From NCBI GenBank assembly GCA_934487205.1, contig CAKSRS010000022.1, positions 1 to 35,867 on the forward strand: a DNA stretch of 35,867 bases, read 5' to 3'. The translations under genes and the position numbers were made by a program. The notes beneath the pieces were generated by a model. It was not told the DNA's origin. It saw only the letters and a program-made list of their open reading frames with translations, and searched no databases. Shown in pieces: positions 1 through 7,459 of this stretch. How positions within the stretch are numbered: position 1 is the stretch's first letter; each line of letters opens with the position of its first letter. This stretch comes from an uncultured Clostridia bacterium. GTDB lineage: Bacteria > Bacillota > Clostridia > UBA1381.

Positions 1-6
1 AAAAAG

Positions 7-35
7 TTGCAAAATCAATCTCGGTTTCGTGTAAT
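7..35 (+). promoter_or_regulatory. Promoter, TTGCAA-N17-TGTAAT class
   Basis: A -35-like TTGCAA (7-12) and a -10-like TGTAAT (30-35) are separated by exactly 17 bp. TTTCG lies directly before the -10. The same arrangement occurs at 8673 and 30448, so it looks like a dedicated promoter class of this element. It would drive the secreted protein that starts at 79. Confidence 0.6.
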
Positions 36-78
36 TAAGTAAAAGAACCTAAGATATACTACAAAGGAGGCTTTCGAT

Positions 79-678
79 ATGAAGAAAACGATTAAAATTT
101 TTGCATTTGTTCTCAGTCTGACACTTTTGATTACGGCGTCCGTTTCAGTTCGGGCAGAAGAAATCCCCAGATCCTCTGTTCCGCAAAACGCAACCGAAGA
201 AAGTATTCTCATAACCGAGAATTTAATCAGTGGTATACTGGATGAAGTATCGCAGGGACTCGGATATCTTGAAGCGAGAAGCAAAGCAAACAATTTAATT
301 TACAATGCCGTTCTTTCGGGTCAGGCAGGCGGATACGGGTATGGCCTCCTCTCTCCAATTGCGTGCAATGCAATTTTTGAGTATAGGGATATTTACCTCA
401 GACCGGATTTTTATGTTGCTGCAGAAGAAAATGTAAGAAATATGCTTGCAGACTTGATAACACAAGTTGAAACAGGAATGGATTACGAAGAAGCACGCAA
501 AGAAGCCTACACCAGAATTTACAGGTCGGTTGATCCGAATTTTGATCCATCTGAGCGCGAAATGACTGACTTCTGTTATTGGGATACTCCGGCAGTCGAT
601 TCCGCAATGTTTAACAGGGCAAGAAAGGTTCTGCTTGATGCAGAAGCAAAGTATAAAACGCAGCTTAATGTGCAATAA
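79..678 (+). CDS. Secreted protein with internal duplication, function unknown
   Basis: The 199-aa product begins with a classical Sec signal peptide: basic MKK, a hydrophobic core at about residues 7-24, and a likely cleavage after V-R-A at residue 26. The mature part contains two related segments, about residues 44-78 and 117-151, at a constant offset of 73. Both share the pattern Y-x-EAR followed by IY and V (YLEAR at 63-67, YEEAR at 136-140). This suggests a tandem helical repeat. Four nucleotides that match AGGAGG-type Shine-Dalgarno DNA lie before the ATG (AAAGGAGG). It is transcribed alone, because the next promoter is at 702. I do not recognise the family. Export to the cell surface or medium follows from the signal peptide; the role is unknown. 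Confidence 0.8.
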   Translation: MKKTIKIFAFVLSLTLLITASVSVRAEEIPRSSVPQNATEESILITENLISGILDEVSQGLGYLEARSKANNLIYNAVLSGQAGGYGYGLLSPIACNAIFEYRDIYLRPDFYVAAEENVRNMLADLITQVETGMDYEEARKEAYTRIYRSVDPNFDPSEREMTDFCYWDTPAVDSAMFNRARKVLLDAEAKYKTQLNVQ

Positions 679-701
679 TGAAAGTTCTTTTATAAAAACA
701 C

Positions 702-730
702 TTGAAATTATTTTGGAAATCTGCTATAAT
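702..730 (+). promoter_or_regulatory. Promoter of ligase operon (leader copy 1)
   Basis: TTGAAA (702-707) and TATAAT (725-730) are separated by 17 bp, a near-consensus sigma-A promoter. It sits directly upstream of the conserved leader and terminator at 737-822 and matches the promoters at 9916 and 21441 in spacing and in the bases after the -10. Confidence 0.8.
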
Positions 731-736
731 AACAAT

Positions 737-822
737 ATAAGTTTCAAGGTTTCAAAAAAAGAAATCATAGTTTATCAGAGTATTCACAGTGTCTAAGGAT
801 TTAATCTTTAGGCACTTTTTTT
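737..822 (+). ncRNA. Conserved leader RNA, copy 1, with terminator
   Basis: This predicted short transcript contains a small hairpin, GGTTTC (748-753) with GAAATC (761-766), a linker ending in ATCAGAGT, and a 13-bp terminator hairpin (788-800 with 804-816, loop TTA) followed by eight Ts. Copies at 9951 and 21476 share the order, the flanking AGTTTCA motif and the terminator foot AGTGTC/GGCACT. The transcript ends before any gene, so it is either a small RNA or an attenuator for the operon at 1148. The start site is inferred from the -10 position. Confidence 0.7.
788..822 (+). terminator. Leader terminator, copy 1
   Basis: A 13-bp stem with two G-T pairs (788-800 with 804-816), a 3-nt loop and a T8 tract. 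It lies between the promoter at 702 and the first gene at 1148, so it is an attenuator rather than an end-of-operon terminator. Confidence 0.85.
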
Positions 823-1147
823 ATTACAATGGGAAATTGCGTAAGCAATTGCATGTAACAACAAAATTTACCTTATAAAACGTGAGTATAGCGAACATAT
901 ATAATCAATTTTGTTATTTCTGCTGCCTCTTTTAATAAGAGGCACAAATACCGAAAACTGCAGGGTCATTCCCTGCGGTTTTAACACGAGTTTTTTTACT
1001 CACAATGCACTCAAAGAAAGTTTTCTTTCGATGAGTGCATTTTTATATATACAGAAACAGCCTTAGCGGCTCAAAGCTCGATATATTCCGAGAAGCCGCA
1101 AGGCCCTCGTTATATATAAAAATTTATTTCAAAGGAGGTAGATTACA
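823..1147 (+). promoter_or_regulatory. Highly structured 5' leader of ligase operon
   Basis: This 325-nt stretch has no convincing gene but a chain of perfect or nearly perfect hairpins. They are 835-840 with 845-850; a 9-bp bracket 860-868 with 907-915; 924-931 with 937-944; an 11-bp stem 955-965 with 971-981; GAGT/ACTC around 988-1001; a second terminator-like hairpin 1004-1012 with 1033-1041 (inner stem 1016-1020 with 1025-1029) running into T5; and a large closed structure at 1040-1122. The ribosome site for the gene at 1148 follows immediately. The density of pairing indicates a regulatory RNA leader. Confidence 0.65.
1040..1122 (+). promoter_or_regulatory. Three-tier hairpin before first operon gene
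   Basis: The outer stem is 12 perfect bp (1040-1051 with 1111-1122). The middle stem is 11 bp with one bulged A at 1065 (1060-1071 with 1094-1104). The inner stem is CTCG 1077-1080 with CGAG 1089-1092. The 5' outer arm overlaps the T tract of the preceding terminator-like hairpin (1004-1041), so the two structures compete, as expected for an attenuator or riboswitch-like element. No ligand class is recognised. Confidence 0.5.
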
Positions 1148-1501
1148 TTGATTTTGTATCTACAAGCAACAACAAATGTGCAGGACTTGGTGATTGACTA
1201 CATTGAAGTCAAATTGAAGTCCGGAAAAACTGCCAGCTTAAACTGGGATGAAAGCGGTATAAATCGCTCGGAAACCGGTTTTGATGCGCGGTACAAAGGT
1301 GTGTATTTCGATGAGGAATACGCTAACGGCAAAATTTCCGAATTGGACGGCATGAAAATTGATACTGTAAAGTTATATTCGGAACAAATCAAGAATCCGG
1401 AAATAACAATTACGCAGATGTCATTTGAAGACGGTGATGAAAGACTGGATTTCGGTCCCGGCGTTCTGTATGCAGGCAAAGGAGTTGATTGTAATGAATG
1501 A
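1148..1501 (+). CDS. Hypothetical protein, first gene of ligase operon
   Basis: The 117-aa soluble protein appears to start at TTG; the AGGAGG-like site at 1134-1138 is 9 nt upstream and no ATG fits as well. It is acidic and predicted to be rich in beta strand (alternating residues such as IDYIEVKLKSGK). It has no Cys motif, signal peptide or membrane segment. Its last 8 nt overlap the start of the next gene, which implies translational coupling. I do not recognise the family. As the first gene behind the structured leader it would be the most directly controlled product of the operon. Confidence 0.65.
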   Translation: MILYLQATTNVQDLVIDYIEVKLKSGKTASLNWDESGINRSETGFDARYKGVYFDEEYANGKISELDGMKIDTVKLYSEQIKNPEITITQMSFEDGDERLDFGPGVLYAGKGVDCNE

Positions 1502-1931
1502 AAGTAAAAACATTTCAGATTATGATATCATTCTTTTGCCGTACATTGCAGAAATCATTGCATCGGATCAATTAACCGATGACCAAAGAGAGCTTCAGCT
1601 CCGCGCAATATTCAAGCTCCGAAGTATTCTTAAATATTATGCAAACCGGCATTATTTATCAAAGCTCATTAATGCTATTGCAGAGAAAAAAGGAGCTATG
1701 ATACTGAAAGTAACATCTAAAACCGAGATGAAACTTGTGTTGCAGCCGGATTGTCCTCGCTACGACGGAAATCGCTTTATTGCGGGAAAATACAATGTAC
1801 CCGAAGAAGAACTGATTGCATGGTCTGAAGTATCACTTAATGCCGGAAGCCCGCTTTGTTCATATGCTTGTGAACGCTACAAAGAACTCTTTATATCTAT
1901 TCTGCCGGAATACGCAGATGGGTTAAAGTAG
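1494..1931 (+). CDS. Hypothetical protein coupled to upstream gene
   Basis: The 145-aa product starts at the ATG inside the end of the preceding gene (8-nt overlap), with GGAG about 10 nt upstream. It is mostly helical in the first 60 residues and has no recognised motif. After the TAG stop a second frame (1928-1993) stays open for 21 codons and reads like coding sequence rich in Glu, Leu and Lys, ending at TAA shortly before the ligase ribosome site. This may be a frameshifted C-terminal tail or a remnant of another gene. Function unknown. Confidence 0.7.
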   Translation: MNESKNISDYDIILLPYIAEIIASDQLTDDQRELQLRAIFKLRSILKYYANRHYLSKLINAIAEKKGAMILKVTSKTEMKLVLQPDCPRYDGNRFIAGKYNVPEEELIAWSEVSLNAGSPLCSYACERYKELFISILPEYADGLK

Positions 1932-2023
1932 ATCAGAAAGCAACCCACAGCCTTGAAGAATGCTTGCAATTGATTATCGAAAAAGAAAACTAATTACACC
2001 TACACACGAAAGGAGTTACACAA

Positions 2024-3991
2024 ATGGCATATAATCAAAGAATTATGCGAATGAAGGAGCTTATCGAAAAGCTAACAGAGGCAGACATTGCCTATTACAA
2101 AAATGATGATCCGATAATGACGGACCGTGAATACGACTTGTTATTTGATGAACTTGTAAAGCTGGAGACTGAAACAAGTCTTACGCTTTCGGGTTCTCCG
2201 ACGCAGAAAGTATCCGGCGAAATTCTGGAATCACTTACCCCTGTCACACACTCAAAGCCGATGCTTTCGGCAGATAAAACAAAATCCGTAGATGATTTAA
2301 TTAAGTTTGCAAAAGGCAGAGAAGTTGTGCTTTCATGGAAACTGGACGGCTTAACTATTGTTATCCGTTATAAGGACGGGAAGCTGGAACAGGCCATTAC
2401 CAGAGGGGCTGAAGGGATTGTCGGTGAGGATGTTACACATACGGTAAAGACATTCCTGAATGTTCCTCTTACAATTCCGGAAAAATCCGAGTTTGAAGTG
2501 CGCGGTGAAGGCGTCGTGTCCTATAAAAACTTCAATGAAATCAATCTCGGTCTGTATGAGCCTTACACACTTCCGAGAGCCTTTGCATCGGCGAGTACGC
2601 GTAAATTAAACTCAAACGAGTCAAAAGAGCGCAGATTGGAATTTTTTGCGTTTGATATTGTGTCGGAAAACAATATGCCTTCGACCAAAACAGATGAGTT
2701 TGAGTTTATGGAACGCAACGGATTTCAAACGGTGCCTCATGTGTACTTAAACGCTGATAGCACGGCGGACATTATCAAAGCCGCAGTTGAAAGATTTGAA
2801 CCGAAGCTCTATGGATATCCCGTTGACGGACTGATTATGGAATATGACGATATTGCCTACGGAAAATCACTCGGCGCGACAGGACATCACGAAAATCGTC
2901 TGATTGCGCTCAAGTGGAAGGATGAACTGTACGATACCAAATTTCTTGGTGTCAGACTGGCAACAACCCGAACCGGTATGGTAAGTATCACGGCTCTTTT
3001 AGAACCCGTAACCATAGACGGAACGGTTGTAACACACGCAAGTCTGCACAATGTCAATATTTTTGAGAAGTTTAAGTTTGGTATTGGCGATACAGTAAAA
3101 ATCTACAAGGCAAATATGATTATTCCGCAGGTTGCTGAAAATGCGACACAAAGCGGTACATACAGCCTTCCGATGATTTGCCCGTGCTGCGGTCAGCCGC
3201 TTGAAATTGGCAAAACTTCCGGAGGAACCCGTGTGCTGCGTTGCAATAATCAGCATTGCTCGGCAAAGCTTGTCAGAAAGTTCGTTCATTTCTGTGATAA
3301 AACCAGAATGAATATCAATGGCATTGCAGAGTCAACGCTCGAAACATTTGTCAGCAATGGCTGGGTGAAGAATTTCGGTGATCTTTATGAGTTGGAACAA
3401 CATCATGATGAAATCGTAGATACTGATGGATTTGGCGAAAAGTCATATCAGAGAATGCAGAAATCTATTGATGCCAGCCGTAAATGCACACTTAATCAGT
3501 TTATTGCAGGACTTGGCATTCCGATGGTAGGTCGTTCTGCCGGAAGAATACTTAACAAACACTTCGGCGGAGACTGGAATGCGTTTGAAGATGCAATTAA
3601 GAGTGGATTTGATTTTACCGTTCTTAAAGACTTCGGCGAAACAATGAATAATAACATTCACAAATGGTATGCGGACAAAGATGAAGAAATGCTTTGGCGC
3701 CCATTGCTTACAAAAATAGAATTTATCAAAGAGGAGAATAAAACTATGCGTACAAAAATCACACCTTTATACGGAAAAACAGTTGTTGCGACCGGGAAGC
3801 TTGAAAACTACACCCGTGACGGCATTCAGAACAAGCTGATTGAACTGGGGGCAGTTCCGGCATCTTCGGTTACAAAAAAGACAGATTATCTTATTGTCGG
3901 TGAAAAAGCAGGCAGCAAACTTCAAAAAGCTCGTGAGCTTGGCATACCTACACTGACAGAAGCAGAATTTGAAGACTTGATTTCTGATTAA
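2024..3991 (+). CDS. ligA: NAD+-dependent DNA ligase (element copy)
   Basis: The 655-aa protein seals nicks in double-stranded DNA using NAD+, in the cytoplasm. The adenylation motif KLDG is present with the active-site lysine at residue 106, preceded by the N-terminal Ia-like helix region (AYY...D..YD..). RGE follows downstream. A four-Cys zinc finger (CPCCG and CNNQHC) lies near residue 400, then HhH-rich sequence, and a C-terminal BRCT domain begins near residue 585 (GKTVVATGKL). Length is close to the usual ~670 aa. The start has AAAGGAG 10 nt upstream. Its position among unknown mobile-element genes suggests a second, element-borne ligase serving replication or recombination intermediates. 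The family call is secure; the special role is inferred. Confidence 0.95.
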   Translation: MAYNQRIMRMKELIEKLTEADIAYYKNDDPIMTDREYDLLFDELVKLETETSLTLSGSPTQKVSGEILESLTPVTHSKPMLSADKTKSVDDLIKFAKGREVVLSWKLDGLTIVIRYKDGKLEQAITRGAEGIVGEDVTHTVKTFLNVPLTIPEKSEFEVRGEGVVSYKNFNEINLGLYEPYTLPRAFASASTRKLNSNESKERRLEFFAFDIVSENNMPSTKTDEFEFMERNGFQTVPHVYLNADSTADIIKAAVERFEPKLYGYPVDGLIMEYDDIAYGKSLGATGHHENRLIALKWKDELYDTKFLGVRLATTRTGMVSITALLEPVTIDGTVVTHASLHNVNIFEKFKFGIGDTVKIYKANMIIPQVAENATQSGTYSLPMICPCCGQPLEIGKTSGGTRVLRCNNQHCSAKLVRKFVHFCDKTRMNINGIAESTLETFVSNGWVKNFGDLYELEQHHDEIVDTDGFGEKSYQRMQKSIDASRKCTLNQFIAGLGIPMVGRSAGRILNKHFGGDWNAFEDAIKSGFDFTVLKDFGETMNNNIHKWYADKDEEMLWRPLLTKIEFIKEENKTMRTKITPLYGKTVVATGKLENYTRDGIQNKLIELGAVPASSVTKKTDYLIVGEKAGSKLQKARELGIPTLTEAEFEDLISD

Positions 3992-4014
3992 AACTATCTG
4001 AAATCACATTATGC

Positions 4015-4037
4015 GGCGGAGTGATAAAAGCTCCGCC
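4015..4037 (+). promoter_or_regulatory. Hairpin just upstream of ribosome site
   Basis: GGCGGAG (4015-4021) pairs with CTCCGCC (4031-4037) over a 9-nt loop, followed by ATTTTCTTT and then AGGAGG. It could act as a weak terminator or an mRNA processing or stability element between the ligase and the following genes. It resembles the hairpins at 6593, 10691 and 28526 in placement. Confidence 0.6.
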
Positions 4038-4058
4038 ATTTTCTTTAGGAGGTTTTTT

Positions 4059-4493
4059 ATGATAAAGAAAACAATAGGAAAACTGTCATTCGGTCCGACC
4101 GTAGACATTACAGATCCTTGCTATGACAAAGATGTGTGGTGCAGAATGAATAAGGTATCAATTAAACAAGGCAGTTATACTTGCGTTGTTTGGTCAGAGG
4201 ACGGGCGCGTGGCCATAATCGGAATATATCTTGACGGAAAGATTCCAAAGCAATCAGCTATGAAAACAATTGGAGAGATTGGTGTTGACGCAAGCCTTGC
4301 CGGATTCTTTTTTGATAAACCGGATTATGACGATGCTGCATGGAATAATTTCTGTGAAAATCTTGGAAATGAAAATGCGTGGATTACCGAAGACGGATTT
4401 TTTTCTTCCAGCGGTTACGGAGATGGCTGCTATCCTGTTTATTCAAAACAAAGCAAAGGCGAAAATGTTGCCTTAGAAATCAGATTTATGTAA
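4059..4493 (+). CDS. DUF4241-like small protein
   Basis: The 144-aa protein starts at the ATG preceded by AGGAGG; an in-frame ATG at 4011 has no ribosome site and lies in the hairpin region, so it was not chosen. It carries VDITDPCYD near the N terminus and GDGCYPVY near the C terminus, a pair of motifs I associate with DUF4241-type proteins found in phages and mobile elements. No transmembrane segment is seen. The function of that family is unclear. The next gene follows after 11 nt, so it is part of the same operon. Confidence 0.6.
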   Translation: MIKKTIGKLSFGPTVDITDPCYDKDVWCRMNKVSIKQGSYTCVVWSEDGRVAIIGIYLDGKIPKQSAMKTIGEIGVDASLAGFFFDKPDYDDAAWNNFCENLGNENAWITEDGFFSSSGYGDGCYPVYSKQSKGENVALEIRFM

Positions 4494-4504
4494 GGAGAAT
4501 TGTT

Positions 4505-4786
4505 ATGACATCGGATAAAAAAGTTATTGAAATTCATGGTGTGCTTCAAAAGCCTCTCGAAATCGGAAGTTCCGCTTTTATTCTTGAAGATAACGGAATC
4601 CGAAGAACTTCTACCGTTCTTGAATACAAACAGGTTTCCGAGAATGAGATTCATTTTGAAACACTCAATACAATCTATCATTTGCGATTAAAGCAAAACA
4701 AAACATTATGCGAGGTTATCTTAAAGCACATGATAAAAACAGCAGAGAAATCAAATCTGCAAAATGAAGGGAGAAAATTTATATGA
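4505..4786 (+). CDS. Hypothetical protein
   Basis: The 93-aa protein starts at ATG 4505 with AAGGAG 6 nt upstream; an upstream in-frame extension to 4379 overlaps the previous gene and lacks a ribosome site. It looks like a small beta-rich domain with a helical tail. No motif is recognised. Its stop overlaps the next start as ATGA (4783-4786), so the two genes are translationally coupled. Confidence 0.65.
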   Translation: MTSDKKVIEIHGVLQKPLEIGSSAFILEDNGIRRTSTVLEYKQVSENEIHFETLNTIYHLRLKQNKTLCEVILKHMIKTAEKSNLQNEGRKFI

Positions 4787-5220
4787 ATAACAAACCCAAA
4801 ATAGACTGGATCATACACTGCTGCCGTAATGGTGCGTCATGTGCCTTTTGCGGTGATGTTGAAAACGGTTTTATGGAGTACACCTGTAATGCACACACTC
4901 ATGGAATGGAAAAGTATAATCATAAGGATTTCCAAATGGTTATTCAATACTCTGATGAAAACATCAGAAGAATACTTAATACTTTCGGTTTGTGGGTGCA
5001 GCAAGGAAGAACATTCAAAGACGGAGATGAAATCGAAGGCATTTTTGAGGACTGTACGGTTCGCTTAAAAGAGTTTGAAGAAAACGGGCGAAAGGTACTG
5101 CGTATTATCATTCCGGATAAAAACAATGTATTTCCGGAAGACAAAAAATGCCTGTATCCGTATTCTGTTCAAAATAAGCCGACTGAAATGCTTATGAAAA
5201 AAGGTGGTGCAGAAATATGA
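4783..5220 (+). CDS. DUF4262-like protein
   Basis: The 145-aa protein has CRNGASCAFC near the N terminus, then HTHGM followed by NHKDFQMV, then a region with LNTFGLWVQQG and a hydrophobic segment KVLRIIIPD. This layout matches what I recall of DUF4262 proteins, small soluble proteins of unknown function common in mobile elements. It is coupled on both sides by ATGA overlaps (4783 and 5217), so it is probably made at a fixed ratio with the YodL-like protein. The family assignment is from memory of motifs only. Confidence 0.55.
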   Translation: MNNKPKIDWIIHCCRNGASCAFCGDVENGFMEYTCNAHTHGMEKYNHKDFQMVIQYSDENIRRILNTFGLWVQQGRTFKDGDEIEGIFEDCTVRLKEFEENGRKVLRIIIPDKNNVFPEDKKCLYPYSVQNKPTEMLMKKGGAEI

Positions 5221-5912
5221 ACATAACACTTTATCAGATGATACCCGAATTGGATGATAACAGACTTTTATTTGAGCCTCTTAATGCCATAAGGGTAACT
5301 TTCGGCAATACATTTCCGGCAGAACTTTACGAAATTGTTTTTGAAGGAGATGTGGAAGCTGAAAACGCAGAAAAAGTATTTGAAATATTTAATATTGCAC
5401 TTCCCAGTGGATACAGAGGACGGTCAATGTCGGTTTCAGATGTTCTGGAAATCAAAAATGATAACGGCAGCGAGTTTTTGTATTGCAATCCCTTCGGATT
5501 TGAAGCAATTAATTTCGATAAGGAAAAGGCTATGAAACCTATTGTCAATCACGATTTTCAGAAGGTTAATATCACCCGAATCAATAAGAGAGTTTATTTC
5601 TTTGATGAAAACGATATGCTGCACGAACTGCACTGTGATCATATTACCCTTCTCAGATGCAGATATGATGATAATTTGCTGGGTTATGAAATACGATATA
5701 CCCCTTTCGGCGAATATCATTTCAAAAGTGTAAAGTTTCTTCATAAACCGCTTGTTGTCATTACGGATTTTTTAGATAAACTTCCGAATGATTTGATCTA
5801 TGAGTATGACGGCTATGAGAAAAAACTGAAATATCCTAATGAGGCAATCAGAAATCTTGGCTTGATTTCAACATGGATCAATAAAAGCGGATATAAATTT
5901 GAAAATCTATAA
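5217..5912 (+). CDS. YodL-like domain protein
   Basis: The 231-aa protein begins LYQMIPELDDNRLLFEPL and contains YRGRSMSVSDVLEI near residue 62, the two hallmarks I know from YodL-type domains in clostridial mobile elements. The C-terminal half is a separate beta-rich region without recognised motif. No signal peptide or membrane segment is present. It overlaps the preceding gene by ATGA, and the next gene starts 12 nt downstream. The YodL domain is often found fused to other modules in conjugative-element proteins; a molecular activity is not known to me. Confidence 0.65.
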   Translation: MNITLYQMIPELDDNRLLFEPLNAIRVTFGNTFPAELYEIVFEGDVEAENAEKVFEIFNIALPSGYRGRSMSVSDVLEIKNDNGSEFLYCNPFGFEAINFDKEKAMKPIVNHDFQKVNITRINKRVYFFDENDMLHELHCDHITLLRCRYDDNLLGYEIRYTPFGEYHFKSVKFLHKPLVVITDFLDKLPNDLIYEYDGYEKKLKYPNEAIRNLGLISTWINKSGYKFENL

Positions 5913-5924
5913 GGAGCAAAGTTT

Positions 5925-6584
5925 ATGTGTGAAATAAAAAATTCAAAAGAAGTCAAATTGTCAGACCGGGTTCGGTTCAGATGCAAGCGCTGTGGTGAAT
6001 GCTGCCGTCATGTGGCTCAAACAGTCGTTATTGAACCTATTGATGCCTATAACATGTCAAAGTATCTGAAACTTGAAATATCGAAGTTTTACGAGGAATA
6101 TACGAATATGTATTTGCTTAAAAACACTGTCTTTCCGGTATTTACATTGAAAACAGTCGGCAGTGATGAAGCGTGCGTTTTTTTGAAGGGCAATCGTTGC
6201 AGTATTCAAGAATCAAAACCGAAAACCTGTCGTTTATATCCATTCTGGGTATATCCCTCAGAAAACGGTTTTGTGTATAACTACACAACCGAACGCAGTC
6301 ATCACCCTAACGGTTCGCTTGTAAAAGTGAAAGATTGGATGCGTGATTATTTCAGAGATGATGAAAAGGAAGCATTAAATGCAGAGCAGTTACTTATTCC
6401 GCAAATTGCAGGAATACTGAAAGCATTAAAGCCTTACAGCATTTCCGATTGGGAATTTATCCTTTCAAAAACGCTGAAATACAGACATTTTGCATATGAT
6501 CTGACAGAACCGTTTCAACCTCAGTTTGAAACAAACATGAAAGAGTTGATTGAAATTCTGAACGAAAGACTCAAAACAAAATAA
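5925..6584 (+). CDS. YkgJ-family cysteine-cluster protein, first of a pair
   Basis: The 219-aa protein has CxxCxxCC at residues 20-27 (CKRCGECC), then a second Cys set with the pattern C-x7-C-x9-C-x3-P (around RCSIQES and TCRLYPFW). This is the UPF0153/YkgJ metal-binding (zinc or iron) signature. The ribosome site AAGGAG lies before ATG 5925. The product is cytosolic. A paralogue follows at 6644 after a hairpin. YkgJ-type proteins are widespread but poorly characterised; adjacency to DNA metabolism genes suggests a metal-linked modification or sensing role only as a guess. Confidence 0.8.
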   Translation: MCEIKNSKEVKLSDRVRFRCKRCGECCRHVAQTVVIEPIDAYNMSKYLKLEISKFYEEYTNMYLLKNTVFPVFTLKTVGSDEACVFLKGNRCSIQESKPKTCRLYPFWVYPSENGFVYNYTTERSHHPNGSLVKVKDWMRDYFRDDEKEALNAEQLLIPQIAGILKALKPYSISDWEFILSKTLKYRHFAYDLTEPFQPQFETNMKELIEILNERLKTK

Positions 6585-6592
6585 AAACATTG

Positions 6593-6623
6593 CCGTGAAC
6601 GAGGTATAAAGCCTTGTTCACGG
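6593..6623 (+). promoter_or_regulatory. 12-bp hairpin between the two YkgJ genes
   Basis: CCGTGAAC (6593-6600) pairs with GTTCACGG (6616-6623), extended by a G-T pair and AGG/CCT to 12 bp with a 7-nt loop. No T tract follows; GGAGG lies 7 nt downstream. It is therefore more likely an mRNA stability or translation element than a terminator. Confidence 0.65.
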
Positions 6624-6643
6624 TATCATAGGAGGAAAATATA

Positions 6644-7456
6644 ATGGATAAAAGACTGGAATATTATTATGACAACCTTAAAAAATTAAAAATCGGTTTG
6701 GATGAACCGTTTAAGTTCAACTGTACTATGTGTGGAAAGTGTTGCATTAACAGAGAGGACATACTTCTTAATCCAAAGGATCTGTTCAATATCGCAAAAG
6801 CGCTGGAACTTCAGCCTATAGATGTTGTCGAAAAATACTGCCATACATATATCGGTGAATCTTCACGGTTTCCGATTGTAAGGTTAAAACCGCAAGGAAA
6901 TTTAAGACGCTGCCCTTTGCTCAAAGATAAAAAGTGTATGGTGCATAGCTCAAAACCTACAGTATGCGCTATGTTCCCGATAGGAAGGGTGATTTCCGTA
7001 GAGGGCACTTCCAAAATCGACCTGTCAAGCCCTTGGGATTACAGTAAAATACAATATATTTTTGATCCGCCTCATTGCGGCGACGACTCTGTAACTCACA
7101 CGGTCAGAGAATGGTTTACTTCGTTTGGAATAGATATTGAAGATGAGTTCTATATCAAGTGGAATATGGTTCTCGGAAATTTCAGCAAAATTTGCAGAAA
7201 AGCAGAAAAGAACTTTAAAATGCCGAAAACAACAGAATATTTGTGGAATGCTCTGATTGCGAGTCTTTACTGCTCTTACGATACACAAAACGATTTTATG
7301 GAGCAATTCGAGAACAATGTCAATCAAATCAAGCCCTTTATGGAACAAATCGACCTTCAATATGAAGACGAAAAGCCCAAAACAGTGTATCACAAAAAGG
7401 TTAAGAAAAAGAAATGGAAAAAGCAAAAAAACAAGTCGAAAAACAGGAGGAAATAA
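6644..7456 (+). CDS. YkgJ-family cysteine-cluster protein, second of a pair
   Basis: The 270-aa protein has CxxCxxCC at residues 27-34 (CTMCGKCC) and a second Cys set (RRCPLLKDKKC...CAMFPIG), as in the protein at 5925 but clearly diverged. Unlike its neighbour it ends in a strongly basic tail of about 20 residues made mainly of Lys and Arg, which could bind nucleic acid. The start is preceded by GGAGG. The next gene begins 3 nt after its stop. Two different YkgJ proteins in tandem suggest a heteromeric or two-step metal-dependent function; this is inference. Confidence 0.8.
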   Translation: MDKRLEYYYDNLKKLKIGLDEPFKFNCTMCGKCCINREDILLNPKDLFNIAKALELQPIDVVEKYCHTYIGESSRFPIVRLKPQGNLRRCPLLKDKKCMVHSSKPTVCAMFPIGRVISVEGTSKIDLSSPWDYSKIQYIFDPPHCGDDSVTHTVREWFTSFGIDIEDEFYIKWNMVLGNFSKICRKAEKNFKMPKTTEYLWNALIASLYCSYDTQNDFMEQFENNVNQIKPFMEQIDLQYEDEKPKTVYHKKVKKKKWKKQKNKSKNRRK

Positions 7457-7459
7457 CTT

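Noticed and set aside
295..675. Long minus-strand frame opposite the secreted protein
   Set aside because: The + strand frame has a signal peptide, ribosome site and internal repeat. The opposite frame has none of these and is a shadow.
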